Assembly: GCA_039621445.1 (NCBI GenBank)
Contig: CP154956.1
Span: forward strand, 96,848,406-96,912,405
Source of the DNA: Euglena gracilis
Lineage: Eukaryota; Euglenida; Euglenophyceae; Euglenales
DNA: 64,000 bases
Reading direction: 5' to 3'
Of the stretch, positions 50,201-57,053 are shown piece by piece. A program made the translations under genes and the position numbers. The notes under the pieces were generated by a model, which searched no databases, was not told the DNA's origin, and saw only the letters and a list, made by a program, of their open reading frames with translations. Numbering within the stretch: the stretch's first letter is position 1; every line of letters begins with the position of its first letter.

Positions 50201-50526
50201 ATACACCCCCCCCACACAGACCACACTGTCCCCACACACCCCACACCCCACCACAGCACCCCACAATATTTTATACAACGAACCCTCCGTCCTGGGCTTT
50301 TCCTTAAAAAAAATTCAAAAAAGATCATCTGAAAGTTACAAAAGAGCATAAACTGTGTTGAGCCTACAGAGAGCAATCGTTCCAACACTCAAAGCTGTTG
50401 GTTTTGGCTTCCGCAAGAGACGCGCGGACGCACACACGCACCGAGGTCATCCAAATCGTCCAGCGGGCGGCGCTGGAACAGCTCCGACAGCGCCGCCCTC
50501 CCCGACGGTGGCGTCCCCACCTGCAT
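29374..50526 (-). CDS. INTS3: Integrator complex subunit 3 (INTS3) orthologue, whole locus, about 22 exons
   Basis: INTS3 is a helical-repeat scaffold of the nuclear Integrator complex, which cleaves nascent RNA polymerase II transcripts, and in animals also of the SOSS single-strand-DNA damage complex (family knowledge). Read on the minus strand, the exons follow the family in order: an early helical segment with GDVSKAG..ATELFNML, then GRDFVRLL, ETKLLFIFHRVPYRQLRRYQ, DLIRYTCGAFHPTNEM, NLEPAMLVMYQSLPK, GHIYKCPRLDQRLRDIF, an acidic serine-rich linker, then C-terminal helices including QKAEYKRPWPALLCLL. The ATG at 50526 is the only plausible start seen; the stop is TGA at 29374-29376. Most junctions are GT-AG and keep phase; three are nonconventional. 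Oddities are one apparent single-base frame break near 29880 and a few junctions whose phase was not reconciled. Identification is from recalled family sequence; no search was run. Confidence 0.85.
29788..30040 (-). CDS. INTS3: INTS3 exon 22, with an apparent frame break near 29880
   Basis: First part reads LQRLSQWEHVHPCAVLAIGH ... IAFLMQKAEYKRPWPALLCL LHA (family 'IQSLDWETF ... ILQHLKYKEHPEALSCLLL'). The second, starting around 29885, reads RSPEVLAACAPAPSLVEPLH HYEGYCSHRMQ (family 'REKPSEEMV ... RHWCMKH') but in the frame shifted by one base. Donor CAG|GTGTAC. Either the assembly has a one-base error, or the allele is broken, or the junction is missed. Confidence 0.7.
30041..30135 (-). other. 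Candidate nonconventional intron in INTS3 (95 bp)
   Basis: Begins GCCCAGGCGG and ends CGCCACTGGAATG, again CAG at +4 to +6 and CTG at -8 to -6. Removal keeps frame (..LLFR to LQRLSQW) but leaves the protein about eight residues shorter than the family here, so it is less certain than the other two. Confidence 0.55.
30136..30178 (-). CDS. INTS3: INTS3 exon 21
   Basis: Reads ERVSELLSRPLLFR, like the family 'LQELVCHVMMGNLVMFR'. The 3' edge is set by a nonconventional intron (GCCCAGGCGG...CGCCACTGGAATG) of 95 bp that keeps the frame into LQRLSQW. The acceptor GGACAG upstream is tentative and out of phase with exon 20. Confidence 0.6.
30725..30985. repeat. GTGCCTGCCCAGCAGGCAC-type repeat, second copy
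   Basis: Shares the palindromic GTGCCTGCCCAGCAGGCAC core, the GAAAATGGTCATTTTTGAGCC block and flanking G/C tracts with 18975-19245. Lies in an INTS3 intron. Confidence 0.5.
31776..31868 (-). CDS. INTS3: INTS3 exon 20
   Basis: Thirty-one codons: MYQLLLSLENLDPLFATRWL AVCLVHDGVVE. Two amphipathic helices between the FLLLD helix and the VSELL helix, as expected by position; residue identity to known members is low here. Acceptor CTGTCAG, donor GAG|GTGTCC. Confidence 0.75.
32103..32285 (-). CDS. INTS3: INTS3 exon 19
   Basis: Sixty-one codons: VAQQAFDSAALPFLLLDTVL AYLVAADPAATAHDSRRSAA ... LPKLQVEGK. Matches the family helix 'LLLDLLSELYQ'. Acceptor CCCCAG, donor AAG|GTGCGT, phase 0 at both ends. 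Confidence 0.82.
32469..32604 (-). CDS. INTS3: INTS3 exon 18 (C-terminal helices)
   Basis: Reads ARRALEGLLGRYLRTDSPPL then AGDLALWLFAQLASDLRAVA: exactly 45 codons after one base. It matches the family 'LQELFKAHFR ... KPLYLIFRNLC'. Acceptor CACCCAG, donor CTG|GTGCGT. Confidence 0.82.
32980..33420. repeat. Poly-A tract of about 440 bp
   Basis: Almost pure A with scattered C, G and T. Lies in the INTS3 intron between exons 18 and 16. Apparent lysine or phenylalanine frames here are not genes. Could be inflated by assembly. Confidence 0.95.
34870..35033 (-). CDS. Possible INTS3 linker exon
   Basis: After CCCAG the open frame reads SPGSSLSLPSESTAESPVKR and then a stretch ending QKKKSKSG, Ser-rich then Lys-rich as in family linkers. 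Composition is exon-like, but no donor with the required phase was found and there is no helical conservation. It may be only intron sequence. Confidence 0.25.
35574..35724 (-). CDS. INTS3: INTS3 exon 16 (3' edge uncertain)
   Basis: Reads MPATPNGALAALEPHISTFA then AQAAAVLASRP. It resembles the start of the C-terminal helical half ('YLDQLDESLRDKVLQL'). Two donors are possible, CCG|GTGTGC and TGG|GTGAGC. Neither gives the phase needed by exon 18 (32469-32604), so a further exon between them is expected. Confidence 0.6.
36162..36301 (-). CDS. INTS3: INTS3 exon 15, acidic linker (3' edge approximate)
   Basis: After acceptor CACACAG, in phase with exon 14, it reads RHRQRGRMPPPSVGRSRSPS then PAEGDSSDSDSDSEHRPEL. 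Low-complexity Arg-Ser and Asp-Ser sequence, probably disordered. All three frames are open over part of it; this one is chosen by phase. The donor is uncertain (AGAG|GCAGTG or GTG|GTTTTA). Confidence 0.6.
36860..37003 (-). CDS. INTS3: INTS3 exon 14, start of acidic linker
   Basis: Reads LFGPSKPDGLAPSPAVVTPP then ATIKLEGGSVMD and RGKAESDSESDTD. Family members carry a similar Pro/Ser, lysine-glutamate, then acidic linker between the N- and C-terminal helical halves. Donor G|GTGTGC. The phase with exon 13 does not match at the obvious acceptor, so the upper edge may be wrong. Confidence 0.7.
37434..37606. repeat. C-tract MITE-like element, family C copy 1
   Basis: Inverted ends CCCCAAGCCCAATGAACACC and GCGTTCATTGGGCTTGGGG. 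Internally two units of GACAATCT(A/T)GACGGTCCGA. Closely similar to 51220-51394. Lies in an INTS3 intron. Confidence 0.78.
37939..38033 (-). CDS. INTS3: INTS3 exon 13
   Basis: Reads GHIYKCPRLDQRLRDIFVQH then FRKQISIDNE, matching 'LAPLFDNPKLDKELRAMLREKF' of the family. Donor GAG|GTGTGC. The upper edge lies within GGACTTGG, the 8-bp sequence shared with the other end of the 306-bp intron; splicing inside that repeat keeps the frame as AMDLGHIYK. Confidence 0.85.
38215..38285. repeat. (CA)n microsatellite
   Basis: CGCGCG then about 30 CA units, just below INTS3 exon 12. Confidence 0.95.
38336..38511 (-). CDS. INTS3: INTS3 exon 12 (edges approximate)
   Basis: Reads RIANELMCKNPIDFAALSFP ... ITPAEVVDAVRGAMDL, equivalent to the family's 'LLDFMCR..IPNF..PLE..V..GV' region. 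A TAA lies in frame just upstream of the ATG at 38511, so the 5' edge must be near it although no AG acceptor fits. At the 3' edge GGACTTGG is repeated at both intron ends, so the junction is ambiguous within that repeat. Confidence 0.75.
39429..39602 (-). CDS. INTS3: INTS3 exon 11
   Basis: Fifty-eight codons from MIGWWLKSAEGHRELQWQCE to MNLEPAMLVMYQSLPK. It equals the family segment 'IIGWLL ... ALFYDWL ... IMNIEPAILVMHHS'. Acceptor CCCGCAG, donor AAG|GTGTGC, both phase 0. Confidence 0.92.
40329..40458 (-). CDS. INTS3: INTS3 exon 10
   Basis: Reads FQQRYLGTAEQQQLLPDLIR then YTCGAFHPTNEMLANRDLVP and RWQ: 43 codons after one base. DLIRY-CG..HP-NE(2)L(4)-PRW is the most conserved INTS3 block. 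Acceptor CACACAG, donor CAG|GTGTGC. Confidence 0.92.
41100..41284 (-). CDS. INTS3: INTS3 exon 9
   Basis: Reads DMSLGPAADLLVHPTTGTVD ... RLTVEVETKLLFIFHRVPYR QLRRYQS. The ETKLLF..V(5)RRYQ-W block is diagnostic of INTS3. The donor TG|GTGTGC splits the tryptophan codon, completed by exon 10 to give W-F. The upper acceptor AGGAGAG is inferred from phase and family length. Confidence 0.88.
41559..41629 (-). CDS. INTS3: INTS3 exon 8
   Basis: Reads RDFVRLLYAVCTLHKVAEMQ then EFW, matching the strongly conserved GRDLVRLL helix and the following PEF..W. Acceptor TTGCAG; the donor chosen is TGG|GTCCAG because it gives phase 0, agreeing with exon 9. An earlier GTGGCA inside LHK|VAE is less consistent with the family. 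Confidence 0.82.
42330..42699. repeat. C-tract MITE-like element, family B copy 2
   Basis: Begins TAAACCCCCCCAAATATAAA and ends GCTTTATATTTGGGGGGTTA, inverted. Contains repeated CCCAAATATAAAGCCCCCCC units. Lies in an INTS3 intron. Confidence 0.7.
43436..43532 (-). CDS. INTS3: INTS3 exon 7
   Basis: Reads HAKYGATLGVQAEVQFLQHV then LRPQLRTCSTTV. The upstream edge is CTG plus five bases, so ..LLAT joins HAKYG in frame. The donor G|GTTTGT leaves one base which, with GT from exon 8, encodes the glycine of GRDFVRLL. Exact length is 32 codons plus one base. Confidence 0.88.
43533..43641 (-). other. Nonconventional intron in INTS3 (109 bp)
   Basis: On the minus strand it begins CACCAGGGGTTTTTT and ends AAAAAAGCCCCTGCTACC; CAG is at +4 to +6, CTG at -8 to -6, and the ends pair as CAGGGG-TTTTTT with AAAAAA-GCCCCTG. 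Removing exactly this joins LLAT to HAKYG in frame. No GT-AG alternative gives a sensible protein. Confidence 0.88.
43642..43726 (-). CDS. INTS3: INTS3 exon 6
   Basis: Reads AQRAWLLQPANTQLLCAAAY then AALSLLAT. Canonical acceptor CCCCAG; the 3' end is a nonconventional junction where the 109-bp intron begins CACCAGGGG. The family equivalent is the 'REWVL..' helix after the A-E-L-L hallmark. Confidence 0.88.
44297..44409 (-). CDS. INTS3: INTS3 exon 5
   Basis: Reads AQVPGLDPIVLALLRLLPAG then DVSKAGCRIATELFNML. The GDV-K-(5 residues)-A-E-(3)-L pattern is the clearest N-terminal INTS3 hallmark here. Acceptor TTCAG, donor AG|GTATCT leaving two bases that are completed by the first base of exon 6. 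Confidence 0.88.
45253..46380. pseudogene. Degenerate, pyrimidine-skewed copies of the INTS3 exon 5-7 region
   Basis: Fragments match 43440-44800 in the same order: GCCGCAGCACTTGCTGCA, CTGCACCTCTGCCTGCACAC, TTCGCGTG, GGGAATGGCAGCACCCC, TCATGCAAAACTTCAA, ACTTTGTGGCCCCCATTGTT, and AAGGAGATGGGGATCTGGAA. Two copies of the exon 7-like part (45253 and 45530). The block is strongly C/T-rich on the plus strand and has no open INTS3 frame. It lies in the intron between INTS3 exons 5 and 4. Confidence 0.6.
47388..47476 (-). CDS. INTS3: INTS3 exon 4
   Basis: Reads QRLLSSLAGPRLLVGPVLQI then VCMVDQLIK, equivalent to the family segment ending 'WLVRELVK'. The donor is AAG|GTGCCC, phase 0. The upper edge follows CTG plus five bases, the nonconventional 3' splice geometry; a GT-AG reading with acceptor TGTCAG would start five bases later but would not join exon 3 as cleanly. 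Confidence 0.8.
47477..47864 (-). other. Nonconventional intron in INTS3 (388 bp), made of a dispersed repeat
   Basis: Begins GCCCAGGAAATTTCTTAAG and ends CTTAATG... no: its last bases read CCTTAATCC-type repeat then AATCCCTGGCTGT on the minus strand, giving CAG at +4 to +6 and CTG at -8 to -6 with CCAGG/CCTGG pairing. Removal joins AVVALC to QRLLSSL. Nearly all of the intron is the GGCTGGCTGGACC-type G/C-tract repeat. Confidence 0.85.
47865..47938 (-). CDS. INTS3: INTS3 exon 3
   Basis: Reads SGGALSYLQALLASGEDQLP then AVVALC. The 3' edge is fixed by a nonconventional intron: the cysteine codon TGT is split after its T, and the intron then begins GCCCAGG. Joined to exon 4 this gives AVVALCQRLLSSL, which aligns without gaps to the family. 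The acceptor GTGCAG at the upper side is tentative. Confidence 0.7.
48258..48382 (-). CDS. INTS3: INTS3 exon 2 (edges approximate)
   Basis: Reads VLPLALQTWIAGDINRRTTV then ATGLIYGILTKPPLSKNAA, matching the N-terminal family segment in which a helix precedes 'GLFTLVLTEP'. The donor is G|GTTTTC at the low-coordinate side. The acceptor is probably the AG in GTTGCGAG; its phase with exons 1 and 3 was not reconciled, so the edges may be off by a base or more. Confidence 0.6.
49627..50003. repeat. C-tract element, AAAATAAGACC family
   Basis: Begins AGTAAACCCCTCAAAAAATA and ends ATTTTTGGGGGGAATTA; AAAAATAAGACCCCC units near the left end. Related sequence at 58850-59310 and more weakly at 35130-35215. 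Confidence 0.5.
50442..50526 (-). CDS. INTS3: INTS3 exon 1 (probable start codon)
   Basis: Reads MQVGTPPSGRAALSELFQRR followed by PLDDLDDL, ending in a GTGCGT donor after 28 codons plus one base. The acidic LDDLDD stretch sits where family members have a charged helix near the N-terminus. Any 5' leader is unknown; euglenid mRNAs usually receive a trans-spliced leader, so a cis promoter cannot be deduced. The exon could alternatively start upstream of this methionine, or at the AG just after it. Confidence 0.6.
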
Positions 50527-52441
50527 GCCCGGGCATCCAAGCCGGAGAGCACTGGCGGTCGGCGGAGGGGAGGCCAGTGGAGTCCCACACGCTGTGCTTT
50601 GGTGGGGCAGGGGCAGGGTATTAAGTGAAAGGGGGGATGGTCCTGGACTCCCCCAGGAGGGGGGGGTCGACCACCTTCTCCCCAGGAAAAAACTGGTGCG
50701 ACCGCCGGAATTTTTTTCCGAGACTTCAAGAAGAAACAAGAAGTTACCCAATTGCTTGTTTTGCTTTGCTTGTTTTCGGGTGATGTTTCGCAACAAATTG
50801 ACAAAAAACAGATGATAAAAACTTAAGTTTTCTGGCGCAATGCACCGGAGAATTTTTTTTCCGGGGGTGTCCCACACTCCCAGGACTGGAGGGGGGGGGT
50901 CGGAACCCCCTCCCTCCTCCTGCGCAAAACCAATGCGCACTTGATACCATGCAGCAGCAGAACAGGAAAGATGGCTGCTGTGGCCAAAACAAAAATTAAA
51001 TGGGGCAGTGGTTTGTTGTTGACCTCACACTTATTATTCCTGGTATGACCAGCACATGCAAAATATTTTTCGTTGTTGTTTCGTGCAGGAAAGTTAAATG
51101 GGTGCATCGCATGAGCAATGCGCCATTTTGCATGCTGCTTGATGAATAGTACTTTGTTGTGATATATTACTATGACACTGTTTCATGCGACTTACATTAG
51201 TGTCATTGGTGACATACCTCCCCCCCCCCAAGCCCAATGAACACTAAGGTGGCAATCTAGACGGTCCGAACGAGGGGTGTTCATTGGGCTTTGGGTACGG
51301 TTTCTGTGTAGATAAGGTATATGGCGACAATCTAGACGGTCCGAACACCCCCTGTTCATTGGGCAAGGGTGTTCATTAGGCATGGGGGGGGGGGAAGGTA
51401 CTTGGAACGGGCTGGACGAAAAACACCTGATTGGCAACATCGGGAGAAAAAAAACACAGCTGTTAAAAAAAAATAGAAAACCCGAACCGCCAAAAACTTA
51501 ACCACAAAGCGCCATATGCATGTCAGTGAGCTGCAAACTTTCTTGTTTTAAGGGGGTTGGCCAACAAAAATAAAAAGGACAGTGTGGGCAATTTCAACAA
51601 AGAGCATTTCCTGGGGACTATCCCCAATCCAAATAGAAGGGCTAAAAAAAACACCGCCCTCGCCCTATAATCGGTGCGGCAAATAATCTGCAATCACTGA
51701 GCACAAAGAAACACAGCACGCTCGTGGGAAAAGGTGAAGAGAAGTCAGAATAGGAAGGAAGGCTGCACATGTGTTACACTGCAAACGTGGAGTGAAGGCT
51801 GAGGCCACCTTTTTGAGTCCCTGTGGCCCTGGGGACGGACCACCCTGACAAACTTCAAATACAATCCCTGGTCTGTGTGACGGCTGGGCTGGGCGAAGTC
51901 CGGGCAGAGGGGGGGGGATGAAAAGGTGGCCCTTATTGCGGAGGACATGCTGTGTGCAGGTGGCAACGCGAGGCTTCGGGGGCCACCGGAGGAAATGGAA
52001 GGTGGCAGGGGGATAGGCCGCAGGAATGGAGGGACGCAGCAAATGTCCCGACACATGACGGCAGGGCTGAGTCGGCCATACAGGTGATGAATGCCAGTCG
52101 GGGATCAGGGAGGGTTCGGATGGGTGGCGCTGCTGCTGCTGGTGGGGGTACCGCCAGGCTTTCTTTTTGGGGGGGAAACCGCAGCACAGGGGTGTCTTTG
52201 CAATTGGGGTGCCTACCCAGAGCAGGTACACCCCAACGGAGTCAGCTTTGGGTCCCAGCTGGGTCCAACCCACACAAATGTCCCTTGCAAACGTCCATTT
52301 TCAGCCTGTGGTGTATCGGCGACAGGGAGGGGTGCTAGCAAGGGGTGCTAACACCCATCTACCGCATACCCCCCCCCGAAAACTCCCCCCTCCCCTGCTT
52401 GCAGAGCACCCCCCACCCCCCACCGGGGGGTCTGGCCTTCC
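50527..52441. other. Intergenic interval between FN3 gene and INTS3
   Basis: About 1.9 kb with the family C element (51220-51394). No exon recognised; the GC-rich part near 51880-52200 shows no consistent frame with splice sites. Confidence 0.5.
51220..51394. repeat. C-tract MITE-like element, family C copy 2
   Basis: Same length and layout as 37434-37606, including both GGTCCGAAC units and GATAAGGTATATGG in the middle. Lies between the FN3 and INTS3 genes. Confidence 0.78.
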
Positions 52442-52597
52442 TCAAAGGGAGGCCTGGGTGTTGCTGCAAGACGCGTGCTGCTGCTGGTGCCGGCGCTGGG
52501 CCCACACGCCGCGGGCGGCGGGCTGCGTGGCGGCCGCCGTCTCCGTCTTGGGGGCGGCCGGGGGGTGTTGCTTGCCGCGCGTCTTCCGGAGCAGCCG
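52442..52597 (-). CDS. Last exon of FN3-domain gene with stop
   Basis: After acceptor GCATAG and in phase with ..PRKTQ it reads RLLRKTRGKQHPPAAPKTET ... VWAQRRHQQQHASCSNTQAS L, then TGA at 52442-52444. Basic and Gln/Ala-rich, probably disordered. Two other minus frames are also open, so the frame rests on phase. Confidence 0.5.
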   Translation of the reverse strand, partial: RLLRKTRGKQHPPAAPKTETAAATQPAARGVWAQRRHQQQHASCSNTQASL

Positions 52598-55500
52598 CTA
52601 TGCGGGCAGTGACACGGCAAAATGCTGTCAAACTGGGCTATTGCCCAAACAAAACGGGTGCCAGAGAATGGAATACGGCTGAAAAACAAGGTCTTTCGGT
52701 GGGAGAAAACGGGTTGAAGTGTTCTGCCGGTCGCTGGGTCCAATAGATTGCTCAAATTTTTCCAAAAATTTTTTTTCCAAAAAATGGTCAGAAGAAGGTC
52801 CTCCAAAACACCATTAGCCTGGCATTTTCACAGATTGAACAAATTGCAGAAGAGGGTGCCCTCAGGTATAATAAAACCCCTGGTGGATGCAGCAGCTGTG
52901 CACGAAATCTGGGGATGCCCGTCAATGTGGCACGGGAAATGTGAATGTTTATTCCCAAGATTTCTTTCTTGCCTGCATTTTCCCAGAAGAAAAACCCGCA
53001 GAAACAGGCATATAAACCAAAAAAAAAAGGGAATACAAGCTGAACTGGACGTGGGCTCAAATGAATTGGCGTCACCACAAGCCTTATGTGCGGCATTGGC
53101 CGCCTCTGCCACCACCCCTCAGGAAACCATCACCAGACATCCTCGTTTTAAGGTCGGCTGGTATCGGGTTCCCTGACAGTTTCCCAGGTAGGTGATGGAG
53201 TTTGACCCTCTTAGGCGGCCGGATTCGCACTTAAGGGTTTTATCTTTTGAAATGGGCGCATTTGCGCAAATTTACATTTTTTTGCGAAATTTCTGGGACC
53301 CTGTACCTGACACACGGAAAATGAACTGAATGATCTGTTGCAATGAACTGTTGCACCCCTCTGTTGGAGGTGATTAACTCCAGGGTGTTTGGTATGCATG
53401 CTGCTTACCGAGTGACGCGAAGAGGGCCGAGGGTGAGATTGGTGCTCTCGTACATCAAACAGGTTGGAAGCACACACCCGCTGTTGCGACTGTTGGTGCT
53501 GGTGCTGACGTGCTGACTGAACTGGCTTGGATACTGCAGCCGCCGGTAAGAACACAGAGCCTTATCACATCACATACTACAGACCACGTCAGCCAGCCGT
53601 CACGCAACTGATGTGTGTTTATGCGCGCATTTGCGCAAATAAACACAACACGTTTATTTGCGCATTTGCGTGCACAAAACACAAAACATTGAAGGTAAAA
53701 ATACATGTTTGTGGGCGCATTTGCGCCCACAAACAATGTATTTTTATACAAATATTTTTATTTTTTTGTACAAACAATGTATTTTTATATGGGCGCATTT
53801 GCGCGCATCTTGGGGAAACTGGTATGGGGATGGTTTGTGCAATGGGAGGCAACAAACAACATGTCTGTGTTAAAGCACACTGATGAGGACCATGGGTCTA
53901 CGAGGTTTTTGAACGTGATAGGCGTGTTGGTGCGCGCATTTGCGCAAATAAACACAATTTTGTTGGTGCGCGCATTTGCGCAAATGCGCAAATAAACATT
54001 TAATTAATCACTTCAAAATAATGTGTTTGAGGGAGCCTCGGCGCACACAAACAAAATTTGATTGTGCGCGCAAATGCGCGCACCAACACCCATCAGTTGT
54101 GCGGCACCATCTCCTCGTCCGTGACGGCTGGCGAACGCAATTCCTCACGCCAACCATTGATTTGCGCCACGATCACGTGGTGATGAAATTTGTGGTGAGA
54201 GGTAGTGTGCAATGCTCATTTGAACATGGCATCTGACTGGCCAAAATTTGCCTCACTTCCGTGTGCACATTTGCACTTCTGTTCCCCAGCCCACACGGCC
54301 AGTTGTTCTGGCCTCATTCATTTGGCAGTTAAGTGTAATGAATTGATGACGTGCAACGACCTGTGACTGTTGGACACCTTTTTTGCAACAGTGCTGTATT
54401 ACAAGAAGACAAAATTTGGCACCTGAAATACCTGGGATGTGTCGGGCCGGAGTCCGTTTTGTGGTTTTTCTCCACCATTTGCCCTTGAAAAATGTAAAAC
54501 ACACCAGTTTTTGTGCATAATTTGGGGTGAGTGAGTCCCGCCGCTTTCATGCAACCAATCCAGTGGTAAAGGTTCACCACTTTCCTGCACCCAAAGTAAC
54601 GGGTATTTGAGGGATATCTCTCTCTGGCTGTTGGTTGCCATGCACTGGCACCACGTCGTCCCCCCAGTCTCACTCCCTGGTTGTGGGGAATAACGGGCTG
54701 CTAAAGCTGGGTGTTGTTGCACCGGGGAGGTCGATTCCGGTCTGGTGGGTGCTGAAGTATCAGCAGCTGATGTGGCTGCAGCAGCGGAGCCCAGGCCGCA
54801 GGCCAGTGGCAGGGACCTTGGGATCCTGAAATCGGTGCTGGTGGACGTGTACCGTTTTCGGGTAGCTGCGCACCCACCTTCAGGAGATCCTCTGTCTCAA
54901 CCTTTTGTGGGACCTGTCAATGGACCAGAAACGGCACCATAATACCATGTGCCGGAGGAGACGGTGTGGTCATTTGGGTTCAACCCATCCAGAAGCCATT
55001 AAAGGTAGCTGTTGGAGGGCCAAATGAAGCCGCTTTTTACTCCTCCACCAATGGTCCATTTGCACATTTGCGCGCGTCACGTTGTTTGTGGGCGCAAATG
55101 CGCAAATGAACCAGACGTAAATTGCACAATTTTTTTCATGTAGTTTGTTTGCCCAATTGCGCCCACGATGCACGCAAATGCGCAAATAAACCACATCTGC
55201 TGCCGGTTTTTGACGGTTGTGTTTCCGTCACACCCATCTTCCTTATGTTATATGTGCGCATTTCCGCCCACCAACACAAATTGTGTTGGTGGGCGCATTT
55301 GCGTGCATAAACATATTTGTTTGTTCGTGCATTTGTGCCCATAAGCCTGCGCCGTCGACAAACGTTGTGACAAACCCACCAAAATATGTTTCTGGACGAC
55401 CTGCTGGTCCGCGCCGTCACGACCCCTTTGTTATACTGTTTATCGACGGCGTCAGGCCATGGACGCTAAAGCCCAACCTTTGAAGAACAAATTTGTGTTT

Positions 55501-56982
55501 ATTTGCGCAAATGCGCGCACCAACATAATTATGTTGGTGCGCATTTGCGCAAATAAACACAATTTTGTCCTTTAAGGGTTGGGCTTCCTCTGCTGGGTTC
55601 TTTGCTACAAAACGGGTGGTGCGGTCCTTACCTTGCGTCCTTCCTGCCGGCTTGGTCACACCACACCCACACCCCCCCGGCACATCCTCCCCATGCTTTA
55701 ACAAACAACCCAAAAACTGCACACTGGCGTGCCGCAAGCAAAGCAGTCTGGCAAACACCCAGGACGCGCACCGCCGGCAGCTTGGGCACACCCCGAGAAA
55801 CAGCCAAAAAGTGCAACAAGGGCAGCAAAAGTCCCGTTCCTGTGCCGCTTTTTTGTGTTTTTTTGCTTCTGGGGGGAAGGTCCCGGGGGTTTCGACGTGT
55901 GGAGCCATTTTCGGACACCCCAAAAACACCGTTTTCGCCAAAGTCCCAGGGGTCACACCGCCAAAAACAGAATTTTGCTCATTTTGGACTCTCTTGTTGC
56001 CATGTTTTCAAACCCCCCTGACCTTCACAGCCGAAGTAAAAAAAATTCGGTGATTTGCGCAAATGCGCAAATCAACATAAAAAAGCTTAAATGCGGATCC
56101 GGCCGCCTAAGACCCTGACAGGTTGGTCGGCTGGTCCTGTTGGCGCACAATCACAATCACAATCGCACAGTGGGTGACAATCTGCCCTGATGGGTCGGTC
56201 GAAACCAGGGGCCCGGGTAGTTTCCCGGCAGTACCCTAACAATCCCGTACCCTAACAATCCTCACACAACAAATTGTCAGTGGGGTCGGAAGGCAGCAAC
56301 TCTGAATGAAACGCAGTCTTTGTTTCAGATCCAACAGCGCCAGTCTCACACCTGCAGCCGTACATCGATCAGCTCCTCCCACGTTCAGGACATTGCTCAG
56401 TGGGGGGGGGAGCATTAAATCCGGCGTCTGGCAAGGTTGAAATTAAAAAAACTGAAATATACCAAATGTTTGATGTGATGTTTGCAAGCAGAGAGCGTTT
56501 TTTCAATGCCCCCCCAAAAAAACATGCAAATCCCAATCGAATTGAGTTCATTTGAGTCCAAGATGAGGTATGGGTTGTGTTGCATCACATTGGCGTCCAA
56601 AAAAAAAGCCGATCAAGAGACTCACAGTTTGTTTCTTATCATTTAATGATAAATATCAGATTTGATAATAATAAAAACACCACACGTGAGTTTGAAATCA
56701 ACCTCCCCTCCAATGTGGTCTACAACTTGCGACCTGGGGTAGGCTGCCATTGTTGGCCAGCCATTGGCAACTAGAGGGCCAAGCAACAGCCTGCATGGGT
56801 GTCCGGCACAGCCTCTGGCTTCGTGGTGAAGTGGACAATTTTTCGCCGAGCCAGACCGCGGGGGACGTTTGTGGGCCTTCCCTGACAAAAAGCATCATCA
56901 TTCCTCAACATCACACAAAACGCAGAGAGACACACGCACAGGAACGACTGTAGGCATCCAAACATGCAAGAACGTGCACACA

Positions 56983-57013
<31 letters not shown>

Positions 57014-57018
57014 GCATG

Positions 57019-57053
<35 letters not shown>

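Noticed and set aside
53527-53995. Repeated GCGCAAATGCGC palindromes as a CRISPR array
   Set aside because: Spacing is irregular, units face both ways, no cas genes, and the sequence is clearly eukaryotic.
54745-54942. GC-rich plus-strand open frame within element copy 2 as a host exon
   Set aside because: Lies inside a delimited transposon-like element and neither strand gives a frame with splice sites matching the FN3 gene.
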